A stretch of DNA of 64,000 bases from Rhodospirillaceae bacterium. Lineage in GTDB: Bacteria; Pseudomonadota; Alphaproteobacteria; MPNO01; UBA2964. The notes under the pieces are model-generated. The model saw only the letters and a list, made by a program, of their open reading frames with translations. It searched no databases and had not been told where the DNA came from. Every line of letters begins with the position of its first letter. Within the stretch, counting starts at the first letter, position 1. The stretch lies in contig JABJKO010000209.1 of assembly GCA_018660305.1 (NCBI GenBank), positions 5,937 to 69,936 of the forward strand, read 5' to 3'. Positions 24,527-33,442 of this stretch are shown here, piece by piece. A program made the position numbers and the translations under genes.

Positions 24527-25401
24527 TGCGCGACCTGCCCAGCTCTATTCGCGGCGGCCTGTGGATGATGGCGTCCGCGCTTTCTTTCACCATCATGACG
24601 GCGCTTATCCGTGAGGTGGCGAAAGACATCCATCCGTTCGAAATAGGTCTGTTCCGGGTCGTGACGAATCTTCTGCTCATGCTCCCCTTCGCTTTTCGGA
24701 CCGGACGCGCCATTTGGGTTTCGGACAATCACAAGGTCTATGTCCTCCGGGGCTTTACCGGCACTGCCTTTTTGCTGTGCTATTTTTCCGGCGCGGCACT
24801 GATTCCGGTTTCCGATACACAGGCGTTGATCTTCGTGACGCCGCTGTTTGCCGCCTTGATGGCCGTCTTGTTTCTCCGCGAACGCGTGCATACCCGCCGG
24901 ATCGTGGCGCTGATCGTTGGTTTCCTGGGCGCCTTGATTATCCTGAGGCCGGGTTTTGCGGAAATAAATATCGGCTCCGTCCTGGTTTTGTTAAGCGCCA
25001 TATTCTTGGCCGCGAGCCTGGTCTCCGTGCGTCACACGACGCGCACCGATCACCCCGATACCGCAGTATTTTACTTGATGCTCTATATGACGCCGCTGGT
25101 CGCCATCCCGGCGCTTTTCGTTTGGACCCCGCCCACGCTCGCCCAAGCCGGGTGGATGGTGGCGATTGGATTCTTCGCAACTCTCAATCAGCGGTTTTTC
25201 TCGCGCGCCTTTGCTGCCGCTGAAACCATGGCCGTCATGCCATTCGATTTCTCCCGTCTGCCTTTTGCCGCGATTATCGGGTGGATCGTCTTCGCCGAAC
25301 TGCCCGATATCTGGGTATGGGTGGGAGGGGCCATCATCTTTGGCGCGTCGCTTTACATCGCCCATCGCGAAATGGTGGCGAGCAAAGAGGAAGCCGCGTA
25401 G
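24526..25401 (+). CDS. EamA/DMT-family transporter (copy 1)
   Basis: A 291-aa protein with ten predicted transmembrane helices arranged as two EamA repeats. The first repeat holds RGGLWMMASALSFTIMTALI and PFEIGLFRVVTNLLLMLPF. The second begins near ALVVLLSAIFLAASLVSVRH and includes AETMAVMPFDFSRLPFAAIIGW. DMT proteins move small metabolites, often exporting amino acids or their derivatives; the substrate is unknown. It is coupled to the preceding small membrane protein and followed by a near-copy after 27 bp. Confidence 0.9.
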   Translation: MRDLPSSIRGGLWMMASALSFTIMTALIREVAKDIHPFEIGLFRVVTNLLLMLPFAFRTGRAIWVSDNHKVYVLRGFTGTAFLLCYFSGAALIPVSDTQALIFVTPLFAALMAVLFLRERVHTRRIVALIVGFLGALIILRPGFAEINIGSVLVLLSAIFLAASLVSVRHTTRTDHPDTAVFYLMLYMTPLVAIPALFVWTPPTLAQAGWMVAIGFFATLNQRFFSRAFAAAETMAVMPFDFSRLPFAAIIGWIVFAELPDIWVWVGGAIIFGASLYIAHREMVASKEEAA

Positions 25402-25428
25402 TGCTGGCCTGCCCAGTCGGTTTTGCCA

Positions 25429-26304
25429 ATGCGTGATTTGCCTGGCGCCATTCGCGGCGGATTATGGATGGTGGCGGCTGCCCTCAGCTTTACCCTTATG
25501 ACCACGCTGATCCGCGAGGTGGCCCAGGATATCCACCCCTTTGAAATCGGATTCTTCCGGGCGGCGACCAATCTGGTGCTCATGCTTCCCTATGCCTTCA
25601 GGACCGGCCCGGACATATTCCGCAGTTCCAACCATAAAATTTATATTTTCCGCGCCCTCTTTGGGTTTTCGTTTCTTATGACGTATTTTCCCGGCGCCGC
25701 CACCATTCCGGTCTCCGATTCCCAGGCCCTGATATTTTCTTCGCCGCTTTTCGCCTGTGCCATGGCCATCGTGTTTCTCGGCGAGCGGGTGCGCGCGCGG
25801 CGCGTCACGGCGCTCATTGTGGGATTTTGCGGCGCCGTTCTGATACTGCGCCCGGGATTTGATACGGTGAGTATGGGAGCGTTGCTGGTTCTGGTTGGCG
25901 CCTTCGTCAACGCCGCCGCCAACGTGATGGTGCGTCACACCACGCGAACCGACCATCCTGATACGGCCGTTTTTTATCTAATGCTGTATGTGACGCCCCT
26001 TGCGGCAATCCCGGCGTTGTTCGTCTGGACCACCCCGACACTGACCCAGCTCGCATTCTTGGTCGCGATCGGGTTTTGCGGCTCGCTTAACCAGCGCTTC
26101 ACGTCCCGGGCTTTTGCGGCCGCGGAAGCGACCGCAATACTGCCCTTTGATTTTGCGCGACTGCCCTTTGCCGCGATCATCGGATGGATCGTTTTTGCGG
26201 AGCTGCCTGATATATGGGTCTGGGCGGGAGGAGCACTTGTTTTTGGATCTTCCCTGTATATTGCACATCGCGAGGCCAAGGCGGCTAAAGAGGAAGCGGA
26301 CTAG
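25429..26304 (+). CDS. EamA/DMT-family transporter (copy 2)
   Basis: A 291-aa tandem paralogue of the gene at 24526-25401, of equal length and alike throughout (RGGLWMVAAALSFTLMTTLI near the start; AFAAAEATAILPFDFARLPF near the end). The ATG at 25429 aligns with the start of copy 1; an in-frame TTG six bases earlier is unnecessary. Two adjacent copies could form a heterodimer, or the second could have changed specificity. Its TAG is followed at once by the ATG of the secreted hydrolase gene. Confidence 0.9.
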   Translation: MRDLPGAIRGGLWMVAAALSFTLMTTLIREVAQDIHPFEIGFFRAATNLVLMLPYAFRTGPDIFRSSNHKIYIFRALFGFSFLMTYFPGAATIPVSDSQALIFSSPLFACAMAIVFLGERVRARRVTALIVGFCGAVLILRPGFDTVSMGALLVLVGAFVNAAANVMVRHTTRTDHPDTAVFYLMLYVTPLAAIPALFVWTTPTLTQLAFLVAIGFCGSLNQRFTSRAFAAAEATAILPFDFARLPFAAIIGWIVFAELPDIWVWAGGALVFGSSLYIAHREAKAAKEEAD

Positions 26305-27192
26305 ATGCGTTTAGATCGGGTGTCGACGGTTCTTGTTGCCATGGTGGTGCAAAGTACCTTGCCTGCGCCGGCCTTGTCGGAGCCAGTGATCGGTGCCGGC
26401 GCCTTTCACATGGATGACGGTCGTGGCCAGCTGGCCGCTTCCATGCGGGTATTCTATTTCAGGCCTGACAGTTTCAAGCCAGACGGACCCATCGTAATCG
26501 TCATCCATGGCATGGGCCGGACGGCCGCTCGCTATCGCGACTATTGGGAAGAAGCGTCGGATCGCTATGGGGCGCTTGTTCTTGTGCCGGAATTTACCCG
26601 CGAAAACTACCGCGGTTCCCGGCAATTCAATATGGGCAATTTGTTCAATCGTGACGGTTCGGCGACTCCTCGTTCGGAATGGAGCTTTCCGGTGATTGAC
26701 CGCGTCTTTCACGCCGCGAAGAAAAGATTTGCAGCCAGCCGGTCGAAATTCCATCTGTTTGGTCATTCCGCCGGCGCGCAATTCGTCCACCGTATGGTTC
26801 TCTTTGCGCCGACTCCCCATATGGGTCGTGCTATCGCGGCGAATGCCGGCTGGTATACGCTTCCCATCCAGATGGAAAGATTTCCCTATGGTCTTGGTGA
26901 AACGTCGCTCTCGGTGGCTGGACTAAAGAAGGCGTTCGCCCGCCGTCTGACGATCATGCTGGGAACCGATGACAATGATCCCAATCACCGATCTTTACGC
27001 CGCACGGATGAAGCCATGCGGCAGGGGCCCCATCGTTTGGCGCGTGGGCATTATTTTTTTAAATCAGCGACCGACGTTGCCCAGAGACTCGGGACTACAT
27101 TCGCGTGGGACTTGCGGGATATTCCCGGTGTTTCCCACAGGGGCAGCCGCATGACCTCGGCGGCGGCCAGATACCTGTTCGGAGGTCCATAA
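26305..27192 (+). CDS. Secreted alpha/beta hydrolase (PHB-depolymerase/feruloyl-esterase-like)
   Basis: A 295-aa protein with a signal peptide (cleavage about after ALSEP, residue 25-27). The fold starts with VFYFRPDSFKPDGPIVIVIHGMGRTAARY. The nucleophile is in FHLFGHSAGAQFVHRM (Ser about 154), and the late His is in DIPGVSHRG. This resembles the short esterase branch that includes PHB depolymerase and related enzymes. It starts directly on the stop of the second EamA transporter, so it is part of that operon. A hydrolase exported beside two metabolite transporters could release or clear the transported compound, but that is inference. Confidence 0.8.
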   Translation: MRLDRVSTVLVAMVVQSTLPAPALSEPVIGAGAFHMDDGRGQLAASMRVFYFRPDSFKPDGPIVIVIHGMGRTAARYRDYWEEASDRYGALVLVPEFTRENYRGSRQFNMGNLFNRDGSATPRSEWSFPVIDRVFHAAKKRFAASRSKFHLFGHSAGAQFVHRMVLFAPTPHMGRAIAANAGWYTLPIQMERFPYGLGETSLSVAGLKKAFARRLTIMLGTDDNDPNHRSLRRTDEAMRQGPHRLARGHYFFKSATDVAQRLGTTFAWDLRDIPGVSHRGSRMTSAAARYLFGGP

Positions 27193-27230
27193 AGAATTAT
27201 TGATCCTGTAGTGGCCCTGTGGGACGATTT

Positions 27231-27249
27231 AAGCGCTCTGTAGGCGCTT
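27231..27249 (+). other. Short hairpin before the glutathione transferase gene
   Basis: AAGCGC and GCGCTT form a 6-bp stem around TCTGTAG, 38 bp after the hydrolase stop and 19 bp before the next start. It lacks a good T-run, so it may be a weak terminator of the upstream operon or a leader structure. Confidence 0.3.
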
Positions 27250-27268
27250 CTTAGTCAGGAGATTGTGA

Positions 27269-27958
27269 ATGCCCTCCAAATTTAAACTCTGCAGTTTTCG
27301 GACCTGCCCCTGGGTTCACCGGGCGGCCATCGTGCTTCAGGAAAAGGGCGTTGATTACGAGATCGACTATATCGATCGCGACAACCGGCCGGACTGGTTC
27401 CTGAAGATCTCGCCCCATTCCAAAGTGCCGGTCCTGATCATCGATGACGAAACGGCGCTGTTTGAATCGGGCGCCATCGCCGAATATCTGGATGAGGTGA
27501 TCGAGCCGCGCCTGCATCCCGCTGATGCGCTGAAGCGGGCGCAGAACCGGGCCTGGACTGATTATGTGCCGATCTTCAGCGATATCACGCACGTCTCCAA
27601 CGCCACCGACGAGGCCGATTTGAAGAAACGCGCCGAGGGCGTTTCGGCCAAACTGGCCAAGCTGGAGGACGCGCTGTCCAAACGCGGCAATGACGGGCCC
27701 TATTTCAATGGACCGGATTTTTCGCTGGTCGATGCGTCCTACGCACCCTCCCTGCTGCGCTACAGCTTTATGGAGCGGCTCTACCCGCTCGGGCTGATGG
27801 ACCAGTATCCCCTGCTGGCGGCATGGCGCGACGCGCTGGTTGCCCGCCCATCGGTTATGAATGCCGTGGGGCAGGATTTCGAGGATTTCTGGCGCGAGAA
27901 TCTGAAAAACAAAAACCGCTGGGTCGCCCAGTTCATTGGCCAGGCAGCGGCCGAGTAA
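27269..27958 (+). CDS. Glutathione S-transferase family protein
   Basis: A 229-aa protein. The N-terminal thioredoxin-like domain has a CPWV motif (Cys about 13 in FRTCPWVHRAAI) like omega-class and dehydroascorbate-reductase-type transferases. It also has the glutathione-binding KVPVLIIDDETALFESGAIAEYLDE (about 50-73). The helical C-terminal domain contains GPDFSLVDASYAP. A cysteine active site suggests thiol-transfer or reductase chemistry rather than classic conjugation. The gene has an AGGAGA site and stands alone on its transcript as far as can be seen. Confidence 0.9.
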   Translation: MPSKFKLCSFRTCPWVHRAAIVLQEKGVDYEIDYIDRDNRPDWFLKISPHSKVPVLIIDDETALFESGAIAEYLDEVIEPRLHPADALKRAQNRAWTDYVPIFSDITHVSNATDEADLKKRAEGVSAKLAKLEDALSKRGNDGPYFNGPDFSLVDASYAPSLLRYSFMERLYPLGLMDQYPLLAAWRDALVARPSVMNAVGQDFEDFWRENLKNKNRWVAQFIGQAAAE

Positions 27959-28092
27959 GCCACACACGCCTTTCTTGGGGGCGAAATCCGCGCACCCGCC
28001 GGTTGTTCGTCCTGGGGCGGAACGATAGAGTGCCGCCTTCGTCGCGCCTGAGCGTTGCGCGGCCCCATAGCTGAATGTGTGAGTCCTCGTCC

Positions 28093-29166
28093 ATGCCCAC
28101 TCTCGTCATACAGAACGACCATATTATCCGTGCTCTGCAGGTCATCCTCGACCCCGCCTGCGATCAGGAACGTCTGGATGCCTTCGCGGATTATTATTCC
28201 GTCGATATGCCGGAGTTTCCCGATTGGTGCGTCGACATCCGAAAGAAATATTCCGCCATTGCGCCGTCCGATGTCATTCTCACCGATAGCCAGGAAGAAT
28301 TCGCGGCGGCTATTCCCAAGGCGGATGCCGTGGTGATCGAGGATTTCACGGTGGGAGAAGCCGAACTGGCATCGGCGCCCAACCTCAAGATCGTGCAGAA
28401 CTTCCGCACCGACATGCGCAATGTGGACGAGGCCGCCTGCGCCAGGCGCTCCATACCGGTACTGCCGTTCCATCGCCAGGTAAATGTCGCAGTGGGCGAG
28501 CATGCCTTTGCCCTGATGATGTCGCTGGCCAAGAAAGTCACAGAGACCAACAAGCTTCTCACCATCGAGGCCCTGCAGGCCGAGGGCTGGCCGGCGCGGG
28601 TCTATAACCGCAAGCACACCGCAAATTCCAACTGGGCGCGGATTTCCGGTGTGAAGAACATGTTCGGCTCGACGCTCGGTATCGTCGGGCTCGGATCGGT
28701 GGGGCGCTACGTGGCCAACTGGGCCAACGCGTTTGGCATGAACGTGATCTATCATCAGCGCAGCCAGCTCGATGCCGGGCTCGAAGCGGAATTCAAGGCC
28801 AGCTATGTCTCGCTGAACGAGCTGTTCGAGCAGTCGGACTTCGTCAGCGTTCATGTACCGCTGAACGATTCCACCAAGGGGCTGATCGGCGCCGAACAGC
28901 TCAACCGAACGACCAAGCATCCCATCATCGTCAATATCGCCCGCGCCGATATCATCCAGCGCGATGCACTGCTTGCGGCGCTGGATGCCGGCACACTCGG
29001 CGGGGTCGGCATGGATGTCCATTACAAGGAACCCGGTGATCCCGACGATCCGTTCCTGCCCTATAAGAACGTGATCATGAGCCCCCATATCGCCATCGGC
29101 TCCAGGGTCAACGGCGCCCATGATATGGAAGCTTTGGTATCGAATCTTTATAATGCATTGAAATAA
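28093..29166 (+). CDS. D-isomer-specific 2-hydroxyacid dehydrogenase, NAD-binding
   Basis: A 357-aa protein. The NAD loop is LGIVGLGSVGRYVANWANAFG. The catalytic region follows with NIARADIIQRDALLAAL (Arg), DVHYKEPGDPDDPF (Glu) and MSPHIAIGS (His). The substrate-domain part reads IVQNFRTDMRNVDEAACARR. Such enzymes interconvert a 2-oxoacid and a D-2-hydroxyacid. The substrate cannot be named; the family also includes phosphoglycerate and hydroxypyruvate dehydrogenases. The ATG at 28093 was preferred; an in-frame ATG at 28075 would add six residues, and neither start has a strong ribosome binding site. Confidence 0.88.
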   Translation: MPTLVIQNDHIIRALQVILDPACDQERLDAFADYYSVDMPEFPDWCVDIRKKYSAIAPSDVILTDSQEEFAAAIPKADAVVIEDFTVGEAELASAPNLKIVQNFRTDMRNVDEAACARRSIPVLPFHRQVNVAVGEHAFALMMSLAKKVTETNKLLTIEALQAEGWPARVYNRKHTANSNWARISGVKNMFGSTLGIVGLGSVGRYVANWANAFGMNVIYHQRSQLDAGLEAEFKASYVSLNELFEQSDFVSVHVPLNDSTKGLIGAEQLNRTTKHPIIVNIARADIIQRDALLAALDAGTLGGVGMDVHYKEPGDPDDPFLPYKNVIMSPHIAIGSRVNGAHDMEALVSNLYNALK

Positions 29167-29276
29167 AACAGGTTTTTTCCGGCGTGATTATTGCGCTGAT
29201 TTACTCATTAACGGGATCTTAGCCCCGCAACCAATACTCTCACGGGTAGGTATCCGACTGCGCGAAGAGAGCTGAT

Positions 29277-29555
29277 ATGAGCAAGAACGAAAAGACCACC
29301 TTTCTCGTCACCGAGGAAAATCCCGAGGGCTGGAAGATCGAGGACATTCTGAGCACCATTCAGGATGACATGTTCCGCCGCACCCAAAAGATTGTCGGCG
29401 ATCATCGCGATGAAGCGCGCGAGGTCCTCAAAAACAATATCGAAGTTCTCGGTCTGCTCTCTCTGTGCATCGACAAGGCCAAGGATTCGACCAAGATCCT
29501 CGACCGGTCCTTCGGCCCGCATAAGGAAGGCAAACCCCGCATCGGGGTCGCATAA
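29277..29555 (+). CDS. Small conserved-looking protein, 92 aa
   Basis: A 92-aa soluble, charged, mainly helical protein (EGWKIEDILSTIQDDMFRR, DEAREVLKNNIEVLGLLSLCIDKAKDSTKILDRSFGPHKEG). It has a GAAGAGAG site. I do not recognise a family with a known function. It stands between the dehydrogenase and the aminopeptidase and is followed by a short terminator. Confidence 0.75.
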   Translation: MSKNEKTTFLVTEENPEGWKIEDILSTIQDDMFRRTQKIVGDHRDEAREVLKNNIEVLGLLSLCIDKAKDSTKILDRSFGPHKEGKPRIGVA

Positions 29556-29566
29556 GCCATTAAATC

Positions 29567-29583
29567 GGGCGCTTCGCCCTTTT
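29567..29583 (+). terminator. Short rho-independent terminator
   Basis: GGGCG and CGCCC form a 5-bp stem around CTT, followed by TTTT, 11 bp after the stop of the 92-aa gene. Confidence 0.65.
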
Positions 29584-29636
29584 CAGCCTAAGTAATTCGC
29601 GCCATTCTCCCCCACCGAACCGGGGAGGATGACAGC

Positions 29637-31037
29637 GTGGCCTATCGTTTTTTGAGTACCGCCGATGCGCGGACAATACCGATCATTCCAATCGAAACAG
29701 CGGTCTTTGCGGCCTGGCTGAAGAAGCAGCCGGCGGCGATAAAGCGCTGGGTCGAAAGCGCCGGTTTCACCGCGCAGGCGGGCGAGGTGAGTCTGGTCGC
29801 CGGTAAGGATGGCGCCTTGTCGTCGGTTCTTCTGGGGGTCGAGGATCATCAGGGGCTGTGGGCCTATGCGGCGCTGCCCGAAAGCCTGCCGGAAGGGCGC
29901 TACCGCATTGATGCGGTGCTTGAGAAGGAAGGGGCGACAAACGCGGCCATTGGCTGGGCGTTGGGGTGTTACCGGTTCGAGCGCTACAAGAGTAAGAAAA
30001 AGACCGCGAAATGGCCGGGTCTTGTGTGGCCGCGCAATTGCGACAAGGGCGCGGTGCGCCGGACTGTCGATGCGATCGGACTGGTACGCGATCTGATCAA
30101 TACCCCGGCGGAGGATATGGGTCCGGCCGAGCTCGCCACGGCCGCACGCCGCCTGGCCAGGACGCACAAGGCCAAGGCGCGGGTTATCGTCGGTGACGCG
30201 CTGCTAAAACAGAACTACCCCACCATTCACGCCGTTGGCCGGGCCAGCGTTAACGCACCTCGCCTGATTGATCTCACATGGGGCCGGCGTGATGCGCCCA
30301 AGGTGACGCTGGTGGGCAAGGGGGTGTGTTTCGACACCGGCGGTCTCGATCTCAAGGCCGCGTCCGGCATGCTGCGTATGAAAAAGGATATGGGCGGGGC
30401 CGCGCATGTTCTGGGGCTGGGCCACATGATCATGGATGCCGGGCTCGACGTGCGGCTTCGCGTGATGATCGGGGCCGTGGAAAACTCCGTTGCCGGAAAC
30501 GCCTACCGTCCGGCCGATGTCATCAAGACCCGCAAGGGCATCACGGTGGAGGTCGGCAACACCGACGCCGAGGGCAGGTTGGTCATGTGCGACGCGCTGG
30601 CCGAGGCCGACGATGAGAACCCGGCCCTGATGGCCGATTTCGCGACCCTGACCGGCGCCGCGCGGGTCGCCGTCGGCACGGAATTGTCGGCCCTGTTCTG
30701 CAATGACGACACGCTGGCCAATGATCTGTCCCGCGCCGGTGAAAAAGTCGGTGACCCGGTATGGCGGCTTCCCCTGTGGCGTCCTTACCGGCGGCTCCTC
30801 GATAGCAAGGTCGCCGACATCAACAACGTCTCCGAAGGCGGCATGGGCGGGGCCATCACGGCGGCGCTTTATCTGGAAGAATTCGTCAGCCGTTCCACTC
30901 CCTGGGCCCATTTCGACATCATGGGCTGGAACACCGGCCCACGGCCGGGCCGCCCCGTCGGCGGCGAGGCCATGGGCATGCGGGCGCTCTATGGGGCGAT
31001 CGAACAGCGGTTCGGGAAAAAACGCGGACGGAAATGA
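29637..31037 (+). CDS. Leucyl aminopeptidase family protein (M17)
   Basis: A 466-aa protein starting at GTG after a GGGGAGGA site. The C-terminal M17 domain is complete. Metal-binding residues lie in VTLVGKGVCFDTGGLDLKAASGML (Lys and Asp), then the NTDAEGRLVMCDALAEAD signature (about 300-317) with its Asp/Glu ligands and Arg. GGAITAALYLEEFV follows near 405. The N-terminal half is the weakly conserved accessory domain. M17 enzymes remove N-terminal residues from peptides with two bound metal ions in a hexamer. Its stop is 4 bp before the MarR regulator gene. Confidence 0.92.
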   Translation: MAYRFLSTADARTIPIIPIETAVFAAWLKKQPAAIKRWVESAGFTAQAGEVSLVAGKDGALSSVLLGVEDHQGLWAYAALPESLPEGRYRIDAVLEKEGATNAAIGWALGCYRFERYKSKKKTAKWPGLVWPRNCDKGAVRRTVDAIGLVRDLINTPAEDMGPAELATAARRLARTHKAKARVIVGDALLKQNYPTIHAVGRASVNAPRLIDLTWGRRDAPKVTLVGKGVCFDTGGLDLKAASGMLRMKKDMGGAAHVLGLGHMIMDAGLDVRLRVMIGAVENSVAGNAYRPADVIKTRKGITVEVGNTDAEGRLVMCDALAEADDENPALMADFATLTGAARVAVGTELSALFCNDDTLANDLSRAGEKVGDPVWRLPLWRPYRRLLDSKVADINNVSEGGMGGAITAALYLEEFVSRSTPWAHFDIMGWNTGPRPGRPVGGEAMGMRALYGAIEQRFGKKRGRK

Positions 31038-31041
31038 CGCC

Positions 31042-31389
31042 ATGTCACTGGCCCTGGGACAACAGCAGGCACTGAAGATCTGGCATGACGCGCTGTCGGA
31101 AAGCGTGCGCCGCGACGGGCCCGATCTGTCGGCGCGCCAGATGGCGATTGTCTTGCAGGTCTATATGGATGAGGGCCCACACACGGTGCGCGGCATGGCC
31201 GCCGATCTGAACGTTTCCAAGCCGGCCATTACGCGGGCGCTGGACCGGTTGCAGGATCTCGGATTCGTGCGCCGTCAGAAGGATCCCGAGGACCGCCGCA
31301 GCATCATGGTGTTGCGCACGGTAAAAGGCTCCGTGTTCCTCAGCGAATTCGCCGATCTGGTCGCCGACGCGGCGCGGTCTGTGGGTTAG
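31042..31389 (+). CDS. MarR-family winged-helix regulator
   Basis: A 115-aa protein. The ATG at 31042 was chosen because it directly follows the aminopeptidase stop; the longer frame upstream is antigenically unlike the family. The winged helix is clear: LSARQMAIVLQVYMDEGPHTVRGMAADLNVSKPAITRALDRLQDLGFVRRQKDPEDRRSIMV (described in pieces, residues about 30-90), with the DPEDRR turn of the wing. It is shorter than typical MarR proteins (about 140 aa) because the N-terminal and C-terminal dimer helices are brief. It probably senses a small molecule; the target is unknown. Confidence 0.85.
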   Translation: MSLALGQQQALKIWHDALSESVRRDGPDLSARQMAIVLQVYMDEGPHTVRGMAADLNVSKPAITRALDRLQDLGFVRRQKDPEDRRSIMVLRTVKGSVFLSEFADLVADAARSVG

Positions 31390-31429
31390 CGACGAAGCGA
31401 CGATTGCACGAATTTTAAAAAACACAAAT

Positions 31430-31514
31430 CGTCATCCTCGGACTTGATCCGAGGATCTTTCTCCCATTGAGGCTTTGTCGGTTGGAGATCCTCGGATCAA
31501 GTCCGAGGATGACG
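31430..31514. repeat. 28-bp perfect inverted repeat with nested palindromes
   Basis: The arm at 31430-31457 (starting CGTCATCCTCGGACTTGATC) is the exact reverse complement of the arm at 31487-31514, with a 29-bp loop. Each arm is itself palindromic (CCTCGGA around CTTGA, then TCCGAGG). Sequences of this type recur as dispersed palindromic elements in alphaproteobacterial genomes. It begins about 40 bp after the MarR gene. Confidence 0.9.
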
Positions 31515-31823
31515 GAAATGTAGTGGTCCAGTGCTCTCCGGCGTCCGCTACGTACTCACCGAGCCGTATCACCCCCACCCTGTATCCGCTTCGCGGCTAC
31601 AGCCTCCCCCATCGAGGGGGAGGGGATTTAAAACCGTAAGCCGATGAAAATACTTTCCCTCCCCACTCTATAGGGGGGAGGTGTAGGTGGGGGGTCGCGC
31701 GCCGTCTGGCGCGTAAGAAGCATCTGATGGGGTTCAACCGGACACCAGTGGATCAAGCCCACGGATGACGTAAATGTAATGGTCCAGTGCTTTCCGGCGA
31801 GCCCTACGTACTCACCGAGCCGT
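31494..31823. repeat. Pair of 74-bp direct repeats, 256 bp apart; one overlaps the end of the ABC gene
   Basis: 31494-31567 and 31750-31823 agree at about 65 of 74 positions, with the last 19 bases (TACGTACTCACCGAGCCGT) identical. The second copy ends inside the ABC ATPase gene and contains its final codons and stop. The first copy is therefore a displaced duplicate of that gene's 3' end. The 31390-31803 gap holds no gene. Confidence 0.85.
31603..31681. repeat. Two G/C-rich stem-loops inside the repeat region
   Basis: CCTCCCCC (31603-31610) pairs with GGGGGAGG (31616-31623) around ATCGA. A second stem, CCTCCCC (31658-31664) with GGGGAGG (31675-31681), lies 35 bp on. Such paired C/G-run palindromes are common dispersed elements in Alphaproteobacteria. 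They lie between the two direct-repeat copies. Confidence 0.75.
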
Positions 31824-33435
31824 CTTCCACTGCCTCTATATCGAACGCGGCGGCGATGAGGGCCTTGGTGTAGGCCTCTTTGGGGGCATCGAAGATCTGG
31901 TCGGCGGCGCCCTGTTCCACCACCTTGCCCTGACGCATGACGATGACCTCGTCGGCCAGGGCGCGGACGACCTTCAGGTCATGGCTGATGAACAGATAGG
32001 CGAGTTTGTGGCGCTGCTGCAGATCGCGCAGCAGATCGACGATCTGGGCCTGCACCGACATGTCCAGCGCCGACGTTGGTTCGTCCAGTACCAGAAAGCG
32101 CGGCTTGAGCACCATGGCACGGGCGATGGCGATGCGCTGACGCTGGCCGCCGGAAAATTCATGGGGATAGCGGTCCTGGGTTTCCGGGTCGAGCCCGACC
32201 TCCACCAGCGCGTCGTCGATAATCTTGCGCCGCGCCTCATAACTCAGATCCGGTTCGTGGACCAGCAGGCCTTCCTCGATGATCTGGCCGATGGACATGC
32301 GCGGGCTAAGGGAGCCATACGGGTCCTGAAACACGATCTGCATTTCGCGCCGCAACGGGCGCAGTTCCTTCCAGCTCCAGCCCTGGATATCGCGCCCCAC
32401 GAAGACGATGGGGCCATCGCTTTTCTCAAGCCTGAGAAGCCCCAGCGCCAGCGTGGTCTTGCCCGATCCGCTTTCGCCCACCACACCCACCGTATGGCCC
32501 TCGCGCACCTGCACGGAAATGCCATCGACCGCCTTTACGTGACCAACCACCCGCCGCAGGACGCCGCGCTTGATGGGAAACCAGACCTTCAGATAATCGG
32601 TTTCCATGATAATTGGCGCATCTGCGTGCGCGGTGATGGGCTTGCCCTTGGGTTCGGCGGCCAGCAGGTGCTGCGTATAGCTGTGTTGCGGGTTTTCGAA
32701 AATATCCTCGGTGGGTCCCTGCTCGACGATCTGGCCATGGGTCATGACGCAGACCCGGTCGGCGACCTTACGCACGATCCCCAGATCGTGGGTGATCAGC
32801 AGCATGGACATATTGCGTTTGACCTGCAGCTCCTTGAGCAACGCCAGAATCTGCGCCTGTATGGTCACGTCCAGCGCCGTGGTGGGCTCATCGGCGATCA
32901 GCAGATCGGGGTCGTTGGCCAGCGCCATGGCGATCATGACCCGCTGGCGTTGCCCGCCGGACAGCTGATGCGGGTAGGCCCCCAGCCTGCTCTCGGCCTC
33001 CGCCAGCCCGACCTGCTGAAGCAGCTCTATGATGCGCCGCTTCGCGAGATCGCGGTCGAGCTTCTTGTGCAGAAAGATGATCTCGCCCACCTGCTTCTCA
33101 ATAGTGTGCAGCGGGTTGAGCGAGGTCATGGGTTCCTGAAAGATGATCCCGATCTGGTCGCCCCGGATTTTGCTGAGAACATCCTCGTCGGCGCCGACCA
33201 GTTCGCTTCCGTTGAATTTGATACTGCCTTCGGGATGCCAGGCCATGGGGTAGGGCAGCAGCTGCATGATCGAGAGCGCGGTCACCGACTTGCCCGATCC
33301 GCTTTCGCCGACCAGGGCGACGGTCTCCCCCCTGCCGATGTCGAACGAGGCCCGGCGCACCGCGCGCACTTCGCGGTCGTCACGGCCAAACGAGACCGAG
33401 AGATTGCTGATATGGAGGAGGGGATTATCGCTCAT
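31804..33435 (-). CDS. yejF: Oligopeptide/microcin-C-type ABC transporter, double ATPase (YejF-like)
   Basis: A 543-aa protein with two fused ATPase domains. Walker A motifs are GESGSGKS near 45 and GESGSGKT near 330. Signature sequences are [17 protein letters not shown] near 160 and [16 protein letters not shown] near 430, and Walker B motifs are [10 protein letters not shown] and [12 protein letters not shown]. Each domain ends with the oligopeptide-transporter extension. It drives the YejBE permease for peptide import. It is the last gene of the yejA-yejB-yejE-yejF order, 7 bp after yejE. Its last codons are duplicated downstream in a repeat. Confidence 0.93.
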   Translation of the reverse strand: MSDNPLLHISNLSVSFGRDDREVRAVRRASFDIGRGETVALVGESGSGKSVTALSIMQLLPYPMAWHPEGSIKFNGSELVGADEDVLSKIRGDQIGIIFQEPMTSLNPLHTIEKQVGEIIFLHKKLDRDLAKRRIIELLQQVGLAEAESRLGAYPHQLSGGQRQRVMIAMALANDPDLLIADEPTTALDVTIQAQILALLKELQVKRNMSMLLITHDLGIVRKVADRVCVMTHGQIVEQGPTEDIFENPQHSYTQHLLAAEPKGKPITAHADAPIIMETDYLKVWFPIKRGVLRRVVGHVKAVDGISVQVREGHTVGVVGESGSGKTTLALGLLRLEKSDGPIVFVGRDIQGWSWKELRPLRREMQIVFQDPYGSLSPRMSIGQIIEEGLLVHEPDLSYEARRKIIDDALVEVGLDPETQDRYPHEFSGGQRQRIAIARAMVLKPRFLVLDEPTSALDMSVQAQIVDLLRDLQQRHKLAYLFISHDLKVVRALADEVIVMRQGKVVEQGAADQIFDAPKEAYTKALIAAAFDIEAVEDGSVST

Positions 33436-33442
33436 GCCGGTC

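Noticed and set aside
31601..31681. C/G-run stem-loops as terminators
   Set aside because: They lack T-runs and belong to a repeat-rich block; a dispersed repeat explains them better.
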